Shown here piece after piece: positions 55,394 to 64,000 of a stretch of 64,000 nucleotides of DNA (positions are counted from its first letter, which is position 1; the number at the start of each line of letters is the position of its first letter). Source of the DNA: Psychrobacter alimentarius (GTDB lineage: Bacteria > Pseudomonadota > Gammaproteobacteria > Pseudomonadales > Moraxellaceae); assembly GCF_001606025.1 (NCBI RefSeq), contig NZ_CP014945.1:310001-374000 (forward strand). The letters are read 5' to 3'. The position numbers were made by a program, and so were the translations under genes. The notes under the pieces were generated by a model that did not search any database, was not told the origin of the DNA, and was given only the letters and a program-made list of their open reading frames with translations.

Positions 55394-56710
55394 TTGAATA
55401 AAAAAAACTTACATGAAAAGATAAAAAAAGCTTTAAATCATGAAGGTATTATGAGGTATGGAAAAAATATTTCATGGTTGATGTTAGAAAGATTAATAAG
55501 AACGTTTGTAGGGTTCTTTGTAAGTATTTGGATAGCTCGTTATCTTGAGCCTGTACAGTATGGTGTGCTAAGTTATGCACAAAGTTATGTTTATTTATTT
55601 GCTGTAATTGCTACGTTAGGATTAGATAATATTCTGGTTCGTGAGCTCGTAGAAAATCATCATTCAAAAAATAGAATTTTAGGAACTGCATTCTTTCTAA
55701 AACTAATTGCTTCCTTTATTATATTTCCTTTGATATACCTATCTGTTCATATTTTTAATAATGACAATAATGTTGATACTCTCATATATATTATTGCTTT
55801 AAGCATTATATTTCAAAGTTTTAATGTGATTGACGGCTATTATCAGTCTATTGTGCAATCCAAATATGTAGTCATTGCAAATTTGGTAACTATGACATTA
55901 TCAAGCCTTATAAAAATAATACTTATAACTAATAATGCTTCATTAATTGTTATTGCCATTGCTTACAGTATAGACGGTGCTTTTATAGCAATGATGCTAG
56001 TAATATTTTATATGAAAAAATCGCAACAGAAGTTATTTCATTGGTCAATAGATATTAGTACTATTAAATATTTGATGAGTGAATCTGCTCCTATGTGGCT
56101 ATCAGGTTTGATGATAGCAATATATGCCAAAACGGATCAGCTAATGATAATGAATATGGTGGGTAGTCAAGAATTAGGTTTTTATGCTGCTGCCGCAAAG
56201 TTGAATGATCTTTGGAGCTTTATACCCTTAATAATATGTTCTTCTGTTCTACCAGCTATTATAAATGCTAAGAGTATTTCGGAGAAAATATATCTTAAAC
56301 GAATTAACTACCTTTACTCTTTAATGATTTGGTTATCTATATTTATATTAATATTTGGAAGTATTTTATCAACTCAAATAATATCTCTAAGCTTTGGACA
56401 AGAATATTTGAAAGCTACTGCTACTTTCAAGTTGTTACTTTGGTCTAATATTTTTGTTTTTTTCTTTACAGCATGGGCTAGGTTTATAATTGTTGAAAGA
56501 CAGCAGAAATTGTTCTTTTATTTTGATTTATTATCTGTAATAACCAATATTATTCTTAATGTCATTTTAATACCTGAATATGGAATCAAGGGTGCTGCTC
56601 TGGCTACTGTTTTATCTGTGCCAATAGTCCATCTTCTTATATTCATTTTTTGGAAAAAACAGCGTTACATTCTTCAATCATTCTTCCGATCTTTACTACT
56701 AAGTTTTTGA
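55394..56710 (+). CDS. Wzx-type polysaccharide/oligosaccharide flippase
   Basis: 438 residues, about twelve to fourteen hydrophobic segments, MOP-family flippase. N-terminal ISWLMLERLIRTFVGFFVSIWIARYLEPVQYGVLSYAQSYVYLFAVIATLGLDNILVRELV is a strong family match. WSFIPLIICSSVLPAIINA and IPEYGIKGAALATVLSV further on are also typical. Moves the undecaprenyl-linked glycan from the cytoplasmic to the periplasmic face. The start is a TTG with AAGGA ten bases upstream; an ATG at 55451 (GAAGG close by) is also possible. Confidence 0.9.
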   Translation: MNKKNLHEKIKKALNHEGIMRYGKNISWLMLERLIRTFVGFFVSIWIARYLEPVQYGVLSYAQSYVYLFAVIATLGLDNILVRELVENHHSKNRILGTAFFLKLIASFIIFPLIYLSVHIFNNDNNVDTLIYIIALSIIFQSFNVIDGYYQSIVQSKYVVIANLVTMTLSSLIKIILITNNASLIVIAIAYSIDGAFIAMMLVIFYMKKSQQKLFHWSIDISTIKYLMSESAPMWLSGLMIAIYAKTDQLMIMNMVGSQELGFYAAAAKLNDLWSFIPLIICSSVLPAIINAKSISEKIYLKRINYLYSLMIWLSIFILIFGSILSTQIISLSFGQEYLKATATFKLLLWSNIFVFFFTAWARFIIVERQQKLFFYFDLLSVITNIILNVILIPEYGIKGAALATVLSVPIVHLLIFIFWKKQRYILQSFFRSLLLSF

Positions 56711-56730
56711 AAGTAAGAGGTTTTTTTAAT

Positions 56731-57429
56731 ATGAAAAGAGTTATAAAAGATATTTTTAGAATTTTTGGATATCATATTACAAAATTTGGTAATACTGAAA
56801 TTATGCTTGAGTCCTTTATTACTCGTTATAAAAAATATGATGATAAGTTTTTTTTTGTACAGATAGGCGCTAATAATGGTGTTAGATATGATCCAATATA
56901 TAGAATCGTTAACGAACTAAATTTGGAAGGATTAGTTATAGAACCTATAGAAGAATATTATAACGAGTTAGTAAAAAACTATTCAAATAATAAAAAAGTA
57001 AAAACAGTAAATAATGCTATATATTCCGAAAATAAAGAGTTGGTAATTTATAAAGTAAAGAAAGATGTGTGTTTACCAGATTGGGCAAATGGTATCGCAT
57101 CTTTAAACCCTAATCATCATAAAAAGACTAATATCCCTATAGATAGCATTATAGAAGAAAAAATTAAGGGGATTACCTTCGATACTCTAATACAGGATCA
57201 TCGATTAACCAGAATAGATTTTTTACAAATTGATACTGAAGGTTATGATTATAATCTTCTAAAAATGTTCCCTTTTGATAAATTTAAGCCTAAACTAATT
57301 AATTTTGAGCATTCTTTAAATAATGGAATTATGAGTTATGAACAGTATGATGAAATTCACTCGATGTTAATAAAAATGGGATATCGTACTATAATGAATA
57401 TTAACGATACAATTTGTTATTTAGAATAA
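56731..57429 (+). CDS. FkbM-family methyltransferase
   Basis: 232 residues from ATG 56731, with AGAGG upstream. SAM-dependent methyltransferase of the FkbM type: FFVQIGANNGVRYDP (motif I), LEGLVIEPIEEYYNELVKNY (acidic loop), and LTRIDFLQIDTEGYDYNLLKMF (motif IV, FkbM signature). Members methylate sugar hydroxyls or the end of glycans. In this cluster it probably caps or decorates the oligosaccharide. Base composition is far more AT-rich than in the flanking housekeeping genes. Confidence 0.88.
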   Translation: MKRVIKDIFRIFGYHITKFGNTEIMLESFITRYKKYDDKFFFVQIGANNGVRYDPIYRIVNELNLEGLVIEPIEEYYNELVKNYSNNKKVKTVNNAIYSENKELVIYKVKKDVCLPDWANGIASLNPNHHKKTNIPIDSIIEEKIKGITFDTLIQDHRLTRIDFLQIDTEGYDYNLLKMFPFDKFKPKLINFEHSLNNGIMSYEQYDEIHSMLIKMGYRTIMNINDTICYLE

Positions 57430-57478
57430 GAATAAAATTTATAAATTTTTTTATATCAATAAGCTAAAGAATACTCTA

Positions 57479-58228
57479 ATGATACCTAGAAAAATACATT
57501 ACTGCTGGTTTGGGACTAACAAGCTACCAGAGTCTACTAAAAAGTACATTCAAACTTGGAAAAAGTATTTACCTGATTTCGAAATAATATTATGGAATGA
57601 AGAGAATTTCGATATAAATTTATATTCTTATGCCAGAGATGCTTATGTAGATGGTAAGTTTGCATTTGTAGCAGATGTATGCAGAGCACATGTTTTGTAT
57701 CATGAAGGCGGAATCTATTTAGACACAGATGTAGAAGTACTAAAAAGTCTTGAACCATTATTAGAGCATACTGCTTTTGCGGGGTTTGAGGTTAGTACAT
57801 TGGATATTGTTGATGGTACTAAAGAAGTTAACTTACAAATGGGTGTGATAGGCTCCGAAAAAAAATCATTATGGATTGAAAAAATTCTTTCTCACTTCGA
57901 GTACCTAAAATATTATAAAGATAATGCTATTACTATAAACTCAATAGTAAATGAAATTGCTATTGAAGATGGATTCGAGATTAAGGATAAGTTTCAATAT
58001 ATTCAAGACTATCTTTATCTATACCCATCAGAATACTTTATTGCCAAAGATTATCAGACAGGTATTATAACTGCCTCAGTGACCACATTTTGTATTCATC
58101 ATTATGACGCTAGCTGGCTAAGTCCCCTTAACAAAACTAAATTTAAGCTTAAGCACATATTTATTCAGAAATTGAATGCGACCTTGCTCAAAAAGATTAT
58201 TATCATAAAAAGAAAGATAATTACTTAA
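57479..58228 (+). CDS. GT32-family glycosyltransferase
   Basis: 249 residues. Gly_transf_sug/GT32 pattern: IPRKIHYCWFGTNKLPESTKKYIQTWKKYLPDFEIILWNEENFD at the N-terminus, then FVADVCRAHVLYHEGGIYLDTDVEVLKSL with the metal-binding DxD. Retaining enzymes of this type act in capsule and O-antigen synthesis. Cytoplasmic, presumably adding one sugar to the lipid-linked glycan. Sugar donor unknown. The ribosome binding site is weak. Confidence 0.88.
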   Translation: MIPRKIHYCWFGTNKLPESTKKYIQTWKKYLPDFEIILWNEENFDINLYSYARDAYVDGKFAFVADVCRAHVLYHEGGIYLDTDVEVLKSLEPLLEHTAFAGFEVSTLDIVDGTKEVNLQMGVIGSEKKSLWIEKILSHFEYLKYYKDNAITINSIVNEIAIEDGFEIKDKFQYIQDYLYLYPSEYFIAKDYQTGIITASVTTFCIHHYDASWLSPLNKTKFKLKHIFIQKLNATLLKKIIIIKRKIIT

Positions 58229-58260
58229 ATATATATAGATATTTATGATGAGAGTACCAA

Positions 58261-59031
58261 ATGCAAGTTTATGTAATTAGCCTTAAGGATTCTGTCGATA
58301 GACAGAAAAGTATCAAGTCCCAATGTGAAAAATTTAACATAACGCCTGTCTTTATTGAAGCTGTTAATGGTAGCAGTCTTTCAACTTCTGAAATCAATAA
58401 ATATTGTAAGCAAGAAAAAGCAAAGCAACTATTCGGCAGAGAAATGTTGTTAGGTGAAATCGGCTGTGCCCTGAGTCATAAGAAGATATATAACAAAATA
58501 ATAAGTGAAAATCTGCCTTATGCAATGATATTTGAAGACGATGTAATTATTGAAAAAGGGTTTAATAAGGTTATAAAGTCTATATTACGTTCAGACTTGA
58601 ATTGGGAGCTAATATTGTTAGGGCATCATAAAGATATAAGCAAAGGGTTTTCTACTCCTCTAAGTATTTGGCATAGGTATAATATAACTACAGATTCATC
58701 TTTAAATCGCTTAGCAGATTTTGGGTTTGGTACTTATGGGTATATGATAACTATTGAAGGTGCGAAAAAGTTAATAGCAGCATTAGATGTTATTTATAAA
58801 CCAATTGATCATTATACTTCTAATAGTAATATTATTAATGTCTATGGGCTCTATCCTACAGTAGTCAATGTTGATAGTAATTTTGATACACTCATCGACT
58901 ATGATAAAGTACGGAAAAATACCAGTGATAAATCTTCCGTTTTGATATTAAGAAAAATAGGGATTATTAATACCATGGTTAAATTTAAAAGTATTTTTAA
59001 ATCATTAAAGCCTATTAAAAAATATAAGTAA
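58261..59031 (+). CDS. GT25-family glycosyltransferase
   Basis: 256 residues. The N-terminal MQVYVISLKDSVDRQKSIKSQCEKFNI, then EIGCALSHKKIYNKII and YAMIFEDDVII (acidic metal site), and FGFGTYGYMITIEGAKKLI match the GT25 family, whose members (LOS/LPS beta-galactosyltransferases of Neisseria, Haemophilus and Moraxella) usually transfer galactose. A Gal or related addition is therefore the best guess. GAGAG lies seven bases before the ATG. Confidence 0.9.
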   Translation: MQVYVISLKDSVDRQKSIKSQCEKFNITPVFIEAVNGSSLSTSEINKYCKQEKAKQLFGREMLLGEIGCALSHKKIYNKIISENLPYAMIFEDDVIIEKGFNKVIKSILRSDLNWELILLGHHKDISKGFSTPLSIWHRYNITTDSSLNRLADFGFGTYGYMITIEGAKKLIAALDVIYKPIDHYTSNSNIINVYGLYPTVVNVDSNFDTLIDYDKVRKNTSDKSSVLILRKIGIINTMVKFKSIFKSLKPIKKYK

Positions 59032-59042
59032 CTGGATTGTCT

Positions 59043-60077
59043 ATGTCTTTACTTATATCGGTTATCATTCCTACATTTAATTCAGAGAGATATCTACCAG
59101 CATGTCTTAATAGTATTATTGATCAGGTAGATAAAAATATCGAAGTTGTTGTAGTCAATGACGGATCAACTGATAGTTCAGGTGATATAGCTGATAATTA
59201 TGCTATTCAACATAATTTTATAAAGGTCATTCACCAGTCTAATCAAGGCGTTTCAGCTGCTAGAAATAGAGCTATACGAGAATGTATAGGAAGCTACTTA
59301 GTTTTCTTAGACTCAGATGATTTACTATATAAAGATTTTTTCAAGAAAATTTTAGAACTTATACAAAGTAACCCAGATATTTTAGAGATAAACGCTGACT
59401 TGATCGATAAAGTAGGGGAAGTATCATATGAGAAATTTTTCCTATTTGACAATGATATAGATATTATTAATAGCACTGATGCTGCTAAACTGAGACTTTC
59501 TAAGCAAGCTAAGTATTATTTATGGTCACGTATCATTAAAAAAGAGATGGTTAGCCATCTATATTTCGATGAAAAAATAAGTTTCTGTGAAGATGCCTTA
59601 TATCTAACAGAGTGTTACTGTAGAGCTGAAAAAATTATCAAAATTGATGAATCATTATACGGCTATAGACAGCATGATAATAATGTTACGAGAGTAAAAT
59701 CTATTTATAACATCAATCAGCTGACTGAGCTATGCTATATTGTGAAAAGACGCATAGATGATAGTCAAGATAAAAAATACAAAACGCTATTTTTATCATT
59801 ATGGATAAATATGGTTCATCTACGAAAAAGTATGTATGTACTTGAGTTTAAAGAAATAAGCACTGATGAAGTGACATTGCATCAGATTAGAGGTATTAAG
59901 AATGATTATAAATGGTCATTCTTTAAATTAAGAGACAGGATAAGTTGGCTGCGTCGATTTAGTATTGAATTACCAAAAACTTCTAATACGCTAATTTTAT
60001 TAAAATATTATACTAGAACACACTCATTACAGATACTTAATAAAATAAAATATTTGTATTCGCAAAGAATGAATTAA
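59043..60077 (+). CDS. GT2-family glycosyltransferase (first)
   Basis: 344 residues from ATG 59043. GT-A fold: LISVIIPTFNSERYLPACLNSIIDQ, VVVVNDGSTDSSGDIADNYA, NQGVSAARNRAIRECIGSYLVFLDSDD with the DxDD metal site, and FCEDALYLTECYCRA with the catalytic-base region. Inverting enzyme; donor unknown. The next gene begins right after its stop, so translation is probably coupled. Confidence 0.92.
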   Translation: MSLLISVIIPTFNSERYLPACLNSIIDQVDKNIEVVVVNDGSTDSSGDIADNYAIQHNFIKVIHQSNQGVSAARNRAIRECIGSYLVFLDSDDLLYKDFFKKILELIQSNPDILEINADLIDKVGEVSYEKFFLFDNDIDIINSTDAAKLRLSKQAKYYLWSRIIKKEMVSHLYFDEKISFCEDALYLTECYCRAEKIIKIDESLYGYRQHDNNVTRVKSIYNINQLTELCYIVKRRIDDSQDKKYKTLFLSLWINMVHLRKSMYVLEFKEISTDEVTLHQIRGIKNDYKWSFFKLRDRISWLRRFSIELPKTSNTLILLKYYTRTHSLQILNKIKYLYSQRMN

Positions 60078-61133
60078 ATGCATATTATTTTTATAATAAA
60101 TAGTCTAGAGAGTAGAGGAGGATCTGAAAGAGTAGCTTCTCTTTTAGCAAGTCATTTAAGTGTTCATTATAAGATAACTATTTTATCTAGATATTCTATT
60201 AATAAAAAGAATGTCTATTATCTAGATTTGAAGGTAAATGATATTAAATTTACTGGTAGTACTTTTGCTTTTTTAATGAAGTGTAAACAGTATATCGCAC
60301 AGAATAATTCAGCAATTGTCATTATCCACACTATGAGTAAGCTTACCCCCGTTTTACTAATAAGTGGTATCAAATCTAAAAATATTTGGAGTCTTGAACA
60401 TATTTCTTTTAGTTTTCATAATATTATATTTCGACTCTTGAGATACGTTTTATATAAGAAACTAGATAAAGTGATTACGTTAACTAAAGAGGATGCTAGA
60501 AGCTATGATTTCATCGCTGACAAGGTATCTACCATTGCAAATATTAATCCTTTAGAAATAAGAAGATCAAACTCTGTTTTAGCATCCAAGGTTATTGTTA
60601 GTATTGGCAGGCTGACCTACCAAAAAGGCTACGACCTTTTAATTGAAGCCTGGGCATTGGTCGAAAGTAAAAATCCTAATTGGATGCTACATATATATGG
60701 TGAGGGAGAGGATAGGAATAAAATTGAAAAATTGATTGCTGAAAAAGGTATTAAAAACATTTTTTTAAAAGGTCTTACTGACGATATCCAAAGTGTTTAC
60801 GATAGTGCTTCCTTTTACGTTATGAGCTCAAGGTACGAAGGGTTTGGAATGGTTCTTATTGAAGCTCAAAGTCGAGGATTACCGATAGTTAGTTTTGATT
60901 GTCCATCAGGCCCAGCAGAGATTCTGCAGGATGGTGTTAATGGCTATCTAGTTAAAAATGCAGATATAGAAATGCTTGCTTATAGGATTGGTCTTTTAAT
61001 AAAAGACGAGTCACTAAGGAGTGATTTTTCAAAAAATGCTTTGATATCAGCTATGCGTTTTGAGCCAGAAATTATTATCAAGCAATGGATTGATTTAATA
61101 GAAAATAACTATGATTACAGTGGCGAATCCTGA
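60078..61133 (+). CDS. GT4-family glycosyltransferase
   Basis: 351 residues, starting directly after the previous stop. GT-B fold: IFIINSLESRGGSERVASLLASHLS (acceptor-side loop), VIVSIGRLTYQKGYDLLIEAW, and the donor site SSRYEGFGMVLIEAQSRGLPIVSFDCPSGPAEIL with the E-x7-E pair typical of GT4. Similar proteins add GalNAc or glucose in pilin and capsule glycans (for example PglA/PglJ-like). Overlaps the following gene by 23 bases. Confidence 0.92.
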   Translation: MHIIFIINSLESRGGSERVASLLASHLSVHYKITILSRYSINKKNVYYLDLKVNDIKFTGSTFAFLMKCKQYIAQNNSAIVIIHTMSKLTPVLLISGIKSKNIWSLEHISFSFHNIIFRLLRYVLYKKLDKVITLTKEDARSYDFIADKVSTIANINPLEIRRSNSVLASKVIVSIGRLTYQKGYDLLIEAWALVESKNPNWMLHIYGEGEDRNKIEKLIAEKGIKNIFLKGLTDDIQSVYDSASFYVMSSRYEGFGMVLIEAQSRGLPIVSFDCPSGPAEILQDGVNGYLVKNADIEMLAYRIGLLIKDESLRSDFSKNALISAMRFEPEIIIKQWIDLIENNYDYSGES

Positions 61134-61866
61134 TTTAAAAGTTTCTATAATTATGCCTGTGTATAAGGCACGTGCAACTGTAGAACAAGCTATAAGAAGT
61201 GTTATCAGTCAAACCTACTCAAACTGGGAACTGATCATAGTCAATGATTGCTGCCCTGATAACAGCTGTCTTCAAGTCCAAGATATGATCATAAGTGATT
61301 TACGAATTTTCCGAATTGATAATATAACTAATCAAGGAGTGGCTATATCTAGAAATAAAGGTATCGCAAAGGCAGAAGGTAATATAATTGCATTTTTAGA
61401 TTCAGATGACTATTGGCATCCAGAAAAACTTAGCTTACAAGTTGACAAAATTAAGAAGGGTTACGATGTAGTATGCTCAAACTACATGAGAATAGAGCTG
61501 AATACTAAAATTAAGGAAGTTTTTAATAAGGTAGAGTTTGATTATTCTGATATGTTAAAGTCAAACCGTATAGGCAATTTGACCGGCATTTATCGTTCAG
61601 ATCGTATAGGAAAGATCTACCAAAAAAATGTAGGGCATGAAGACTATATAATGTGGCTAGAAACAGTCAAAATAGCTAAGAAAGGCTATTGTGTACAAAG
61701 CCCCCTCGCATACTATCGAGTAACGAATAACTCTCTTTCGTCCAATAAATTTCAGGCCGTACTTTGGCAATGGAAAGTATACAGGAAAGAAGTAAACCTA
61801 AGCCTTATAAAAAGTATATGGTTTTTTTTAAATTATTCCTGTACAGCTTACAAAAAACGGCAATGA
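61111..61866 (+). CDS. GT2-family glycosyltransferase (second)
   Basis: 251 residues. VSIIMPVYKARATVEQAIRSVISQTYSNWELIIVNDC, NQGVAISRNKGIAKAEGNIIAFLDSDDYWHPEKL and a shortened C-terminal part ending NYSCTAYKKRQ. The pattern LDSDDYWHPEKL resembles EpsE/WaaG-neighbour GT2 enzymes. It starts inside the preceding gene; the in-frame GTG at 61120 is an alternative start. Last gene of the glycan cluster; a strong terminator follows directly. Confidence 0.9.
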   Translation: MITVANPDLKVSIIMPVYKARATVEQAIRSVISQTYSNWELIIVNDCCPDNSCLQVQDMIISDLRIFRIDNITNQGVAISRNKGIAKAEGNIIAFLDSDDYWHPEKLSLQVDKIKKGYDVVCSNYMRIELNTKIKEVFNKVEFDYSDMLKSNRIGNLTGIYRSDRIGKIYQKNVGHEDYIMWLETVKIAKKGYCVQSPLAYYRVTNNSLSSNKFQAVLWQWKVYRKEVNLSLIKSIWFFLNYSCTAYKKRQ

Positions 61867-61871
61867 AAAAG

Positions 61872-61908
61872 AACCACCTAACCGCATATCGCCATTAGGT
61901 GGTTTTTT
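61872..61908. terminator. Bidirectional terminator between glycan cluster and fdxA
   Basis: 10-bp perfect stem AACCACCTAA / TTAGGTGGTT with a 13-base loop. It has six T on the plus side and, on the minus side, CTTTTT. It ends both the last glycosyltransferase gene and fdxA. Confidence 0.92.
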
Positions 61909-61949
61909 ATTATCTCAATATAAGTCTATTGATTTATTTAGAAAATTTA

Positions 61950-62273
61950 TTACTTCTCTAAATACTGAATCTTACCTTCTACTCCATCCCACTTTTCAGC
62001 TTCTGGCATTTGCCCTTTCATCTCTGTGATATTTGGCCATTTTTGTGCCAGCTCTTCATTGAGCTGAGTGAACATCTCTTGTCCTTTTGGTACTTCATCT
62101 TCTGAGAAAATAGCATTGGCCGGACATTCAGGCTCACATAATGCGCAGTCGATACACTCATCAGGATCGATGACAAGGAAGTTTGGGCCTTCATAAAAGC
62201 AGTCCACAGGACAGACTTCTACACAGTCGGTGTATTTGCAAAGAATGCAGTTATCTGTAACGACAAAGGTCAT
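61950..62273 (-). CDS. fdxA: 7-Fe ferredoxin FdxA
   Basis: Small electron carrier with one [3Fe-4S] and one [4Fe-4S] cluster. 107 residues, typical for the Azotobacter FdI type. Ligands are seen in [21 protein letters not shown] and in [20 protein letters not shown], with the long C-terminal tail [21 protein letters not shown] typical of this type. A common neighbour of mutS in gammaproteobacteria, as here. Confidence 0.97.
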   Translation of the reverse strand: MTFVVTDNCILCKYTDCVEVCPVDCFYEGPNFLVIDPDECIDCALCEPECPANAIFSEDEVPKGQEMFTQLNEELAQKWPNITEMKGQMPEAEKWDGVEGKIQYLEK

Positions 62274-62370
62274 AGTAATGTCTACCTGTTATTGATTTGG
62301 CTTTTGGCTAAATAGAATAGTCGAAAATAAAGCATATTTTAGCGCTTTTACCTCTATTTGACAATTCCCT

Positions 62371-64000
62371 TTAATGACTAATGATTTTTTTGAGATGATA
62401 TAGAAAATTATGCGCTTGCTTGGGTGTTAGGCTATCAGGATCAATCGCATTTAGCTCATCTTGTAAGTTAAATAGCTGATTTTGTTGTGGAATACCAATC
62501 CCCACTTGATTTTGCTCAATAGGCTTTAGATTTACTTTGTCTGCTTCATCATGATGTGCCTGTCCGCTTTTATCCGTTACTGACTTAACTAAGTCATTTT
62601 CGTCATCAAGCGGTTTTGTACTATCCGCCTTTAATGTACTCTGATTCAAGTGATCGATACTTAAATTGTCAGCCAAATAGCGTTTGGCATCCTCTAATAC
62701 CTGAGCTGGAATACCTGCCATTTTTGCCACATGTAAGCCAAAGCTAGAGCTGGCAGCGCCATCTTTGATTTGATGAAGCAGTAGCAATTGACCATCAATT
62801 TCACTAGCAGCGACATGCACATTGCGAATACCGGCAGGTTTGTTTTCAGTGGTATTTACCAATTGTGTCAGCTCAAAATAATGGGTGGCAAATAATGTCA
62901 GGCAACCAATTTCTACGAGGCGATTGACGCAAGCATGAGCGATGGCCAAGCCGTCAGTAGTGGCAGTACCGCGTCCGACTTCATCCATCAATACCAGCGA
63001 TTTATTGGTTGCTTGATTCAAGATATTGGCGGTTTCTATCATCTCTACCATAAAAGTAGATTTGCCGCCCGCCAAGTCATCTGCTGAGCCAATACGCGTA
63101 AAGATACGATCAATATCACCGATATGAGCTTGAGCAGCTGGGACAAAGCTACCGCAATGCGCAAGTAGGACAATCAATGCCGTTTGGCGCATATAGGTCG
63201 ATTTACCGCCCATATTGGGGCCTGTAATCATCAGCAGTCGTTCAGGATCTCTGTCATCAGCATTGGTGCTACCCAGCACACAGTCATTGGCGACAAACTG
63301 ACTGGTAGATTGAGCAGAGGTATGCTTATTACTTGCATTTGTAGGATTTAAGGCAGCTTCGACGACGACATGACGACCTTGGCGGATATCGATATGGGTT
63401 TGATTTTTGTTTATAGATTTGCTTTGGTTTCCTGAATCTCCTCCCATGATTGGACGCTGCCAACGATAAGTTGTCGCAAGCTGCGCCCAATTGCTTAGCA
63501 CATCGATTTGGGCAATAGCAGCACTCAGTTGTTGTAGCTCAGCCAAGTTCTCGTTTAGTTGGTTGAGCAGCGCTTGGTACAGCGCTTTCTCACGAGCCAA
63601 TGCCAGAGACTGGGCGCTTAAATACTCCGTCTCGACTTCTTTTAATTCATCAGTAATAAAACGCTCACTACTCTTGAGTGTTTGCCGACGAATAAAATGA
63701 GCAGGGGCATTTTTTGCTTGCATTTTTGGCAATTCGAAATAAAAGCCACTGACTTTATTAAAGCCGACTTTTAGACTAGGGAGTTGGTTGTCCTGACGGG
63801 CTCGCTCTACCATTTCGTCCAATGTTACTTGAATATTGTCATGGAGATGGGTAAGACGATCAAACTCTGCATCATAACCCGCTGCCAACATACCACCATC
63901 GCGAATATGTGCAGGTGGTTCAATGACAATAGCGCGCTCGATTAACTCGGCGGCAGACTGTACCGCTGGCAGCTTGGCAGGCAGTTGCTGCATGAGCATC
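62371..64000 (-). CDS. mutS: DNA mismatch repair protein MutS, C-terminal part
   Basis: Recognises mismatches and starts repair through MutL. The window holds about 543 C-terminal residues; the mismatch-binding domain lies beyond the right edge. Features in order: lever and clamp ([61 protein letters not shown]), then the ATPase with Walker [41 protein letters not shown], Walker [24 protein letters not shown] and [12 protein letters not shown]. It includes an insertion rich in Ser/Asn/Thr before Walker A and a longer polar stretch before the C-terminal end ([24 protein letters not shown]). Confidence 0.97.
   Translation of the reverse strand, partial: MLMQQLPAKLPAVQSAAELIERAIVIEPPAHIRDGGMLAAGYDAEFDRLTHLHDNIQVTLDEMVERARQDNQLPSLKVGFNKVSGFYFELPKMQAKNAPAHFIRRQTLKSSERFITDELKEVETEYLSAQSLALAREKALYQALLNQLNENLAELQQLSAAIAQIDVLSNWAQLATTYRWQRPIMGGDSGNQSKSINKNQTHIDIRQGRHVVVEAALNPTNASNKHTSAQSTSQFVANDCVLGSTNADDRDPERLLMITGPNMGGKSTYMRQTALIVLLAHCGSFVPAAQAHIGDIDRIFTRIGSADDLAGGKSTFMVEMIETANILNQATNKSLVLMDEVGRGTATTDGLAIAHACVNRLVEIGCLTLFATHYFELTQLVNTTENKPAGIRNVHVAASEIDGQLLLLHQIKDGAASSSFGLHVAKMAGIPAQVLEDAKRYLADNLSIDHLNQSTLKADSTKPLDDENDLVKSVTDKSGQAHHDEADKVNLKPIEQNQVGIGIPQQNQLFNLQDELNAIDPDSLTPKQAHNFLYHLKKIISH

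Overview
The window looks like a chromosomal segment of a Moraxellaceae gammaproteobacterium, most probably Psychrobacter. This is inferred from protein resemblance, from type II secretion genes scattered as single genes, and from a wax-ester/DGAT acyltransferase, a dispersed pot operon and an rpsU-yqeY pair. No integrase, transposase, prophage gene or CRISPR array is visible.

Layout. 1-6.9 kb: housekeeping (partial rpoH, a TusA-like protein, a BepA-like M48 protease, yqeY, rpsU, a lipoprotein, a cytochrome c5-type lipoprotein, tsaD). 7-8.5 kb: fluC/crcB and two small poorly known genes. 8.5-12.6 kb (minus): metR and a polyamine-type ABC transporter that lacks a binding-protein gene. 13-24.6 kb: carbonic anhydrase, gloA, an MscS channel, cytochrome c', hemF, ribA, dxs, suhB, a wax ester synthase and thiG. 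25-31.5 kb: gspE, an exported RidA, a DUF4442-like protein and an McrBC-type restriction pair. 31.7-32.2 kb: a tRNA-Pro/Arg/His cluster. 32.6-42.8 kb: an AraC regulator, an unknown gene, gspF, gspG, a stand-alone DsbD N-terminal domain next to full dsbD, pldA and comF.

43.1-61.9 kb is the most interesting part. It holds a complete minor pilin/tip adhesin operon (fimT-pilV-pilW-pilX-pilY1-pilE-pilE) and a major pilin (pilA). A Wzy_C/O-antigen-ligase-family membrane protein follows, then a second, divergent pilin, then a strongly AT-rich run of nine glycan genes: a polyprenyl-phosphate sugar transferase, a Wzx-type flippase, an FkbM methyltransferase and five glycosyltransferases of at least four families, counting the ligase-family gene. 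I read this as a pilin glycosylation island: lipid-linked glycan built in the cytoplasm, flipped by Wzx, and transferred to pilin by the ligase-like protein. Three sites fitting the sigma-54 GG-N10-GC pattern precede the minor pilin operon, pilA and the second pilin, which suggests joint RpoN/PilSR-type control. The window closes with fdxA and the C-terminal part of mutS.

Other points of interest are an McrB whose AAA+ domain starts almost at residue 1 and carries a long insertion after Walker A, a diverged intergenic repeat seen three times, and 18-bp tandem repeats upstream of cytochrome c'.
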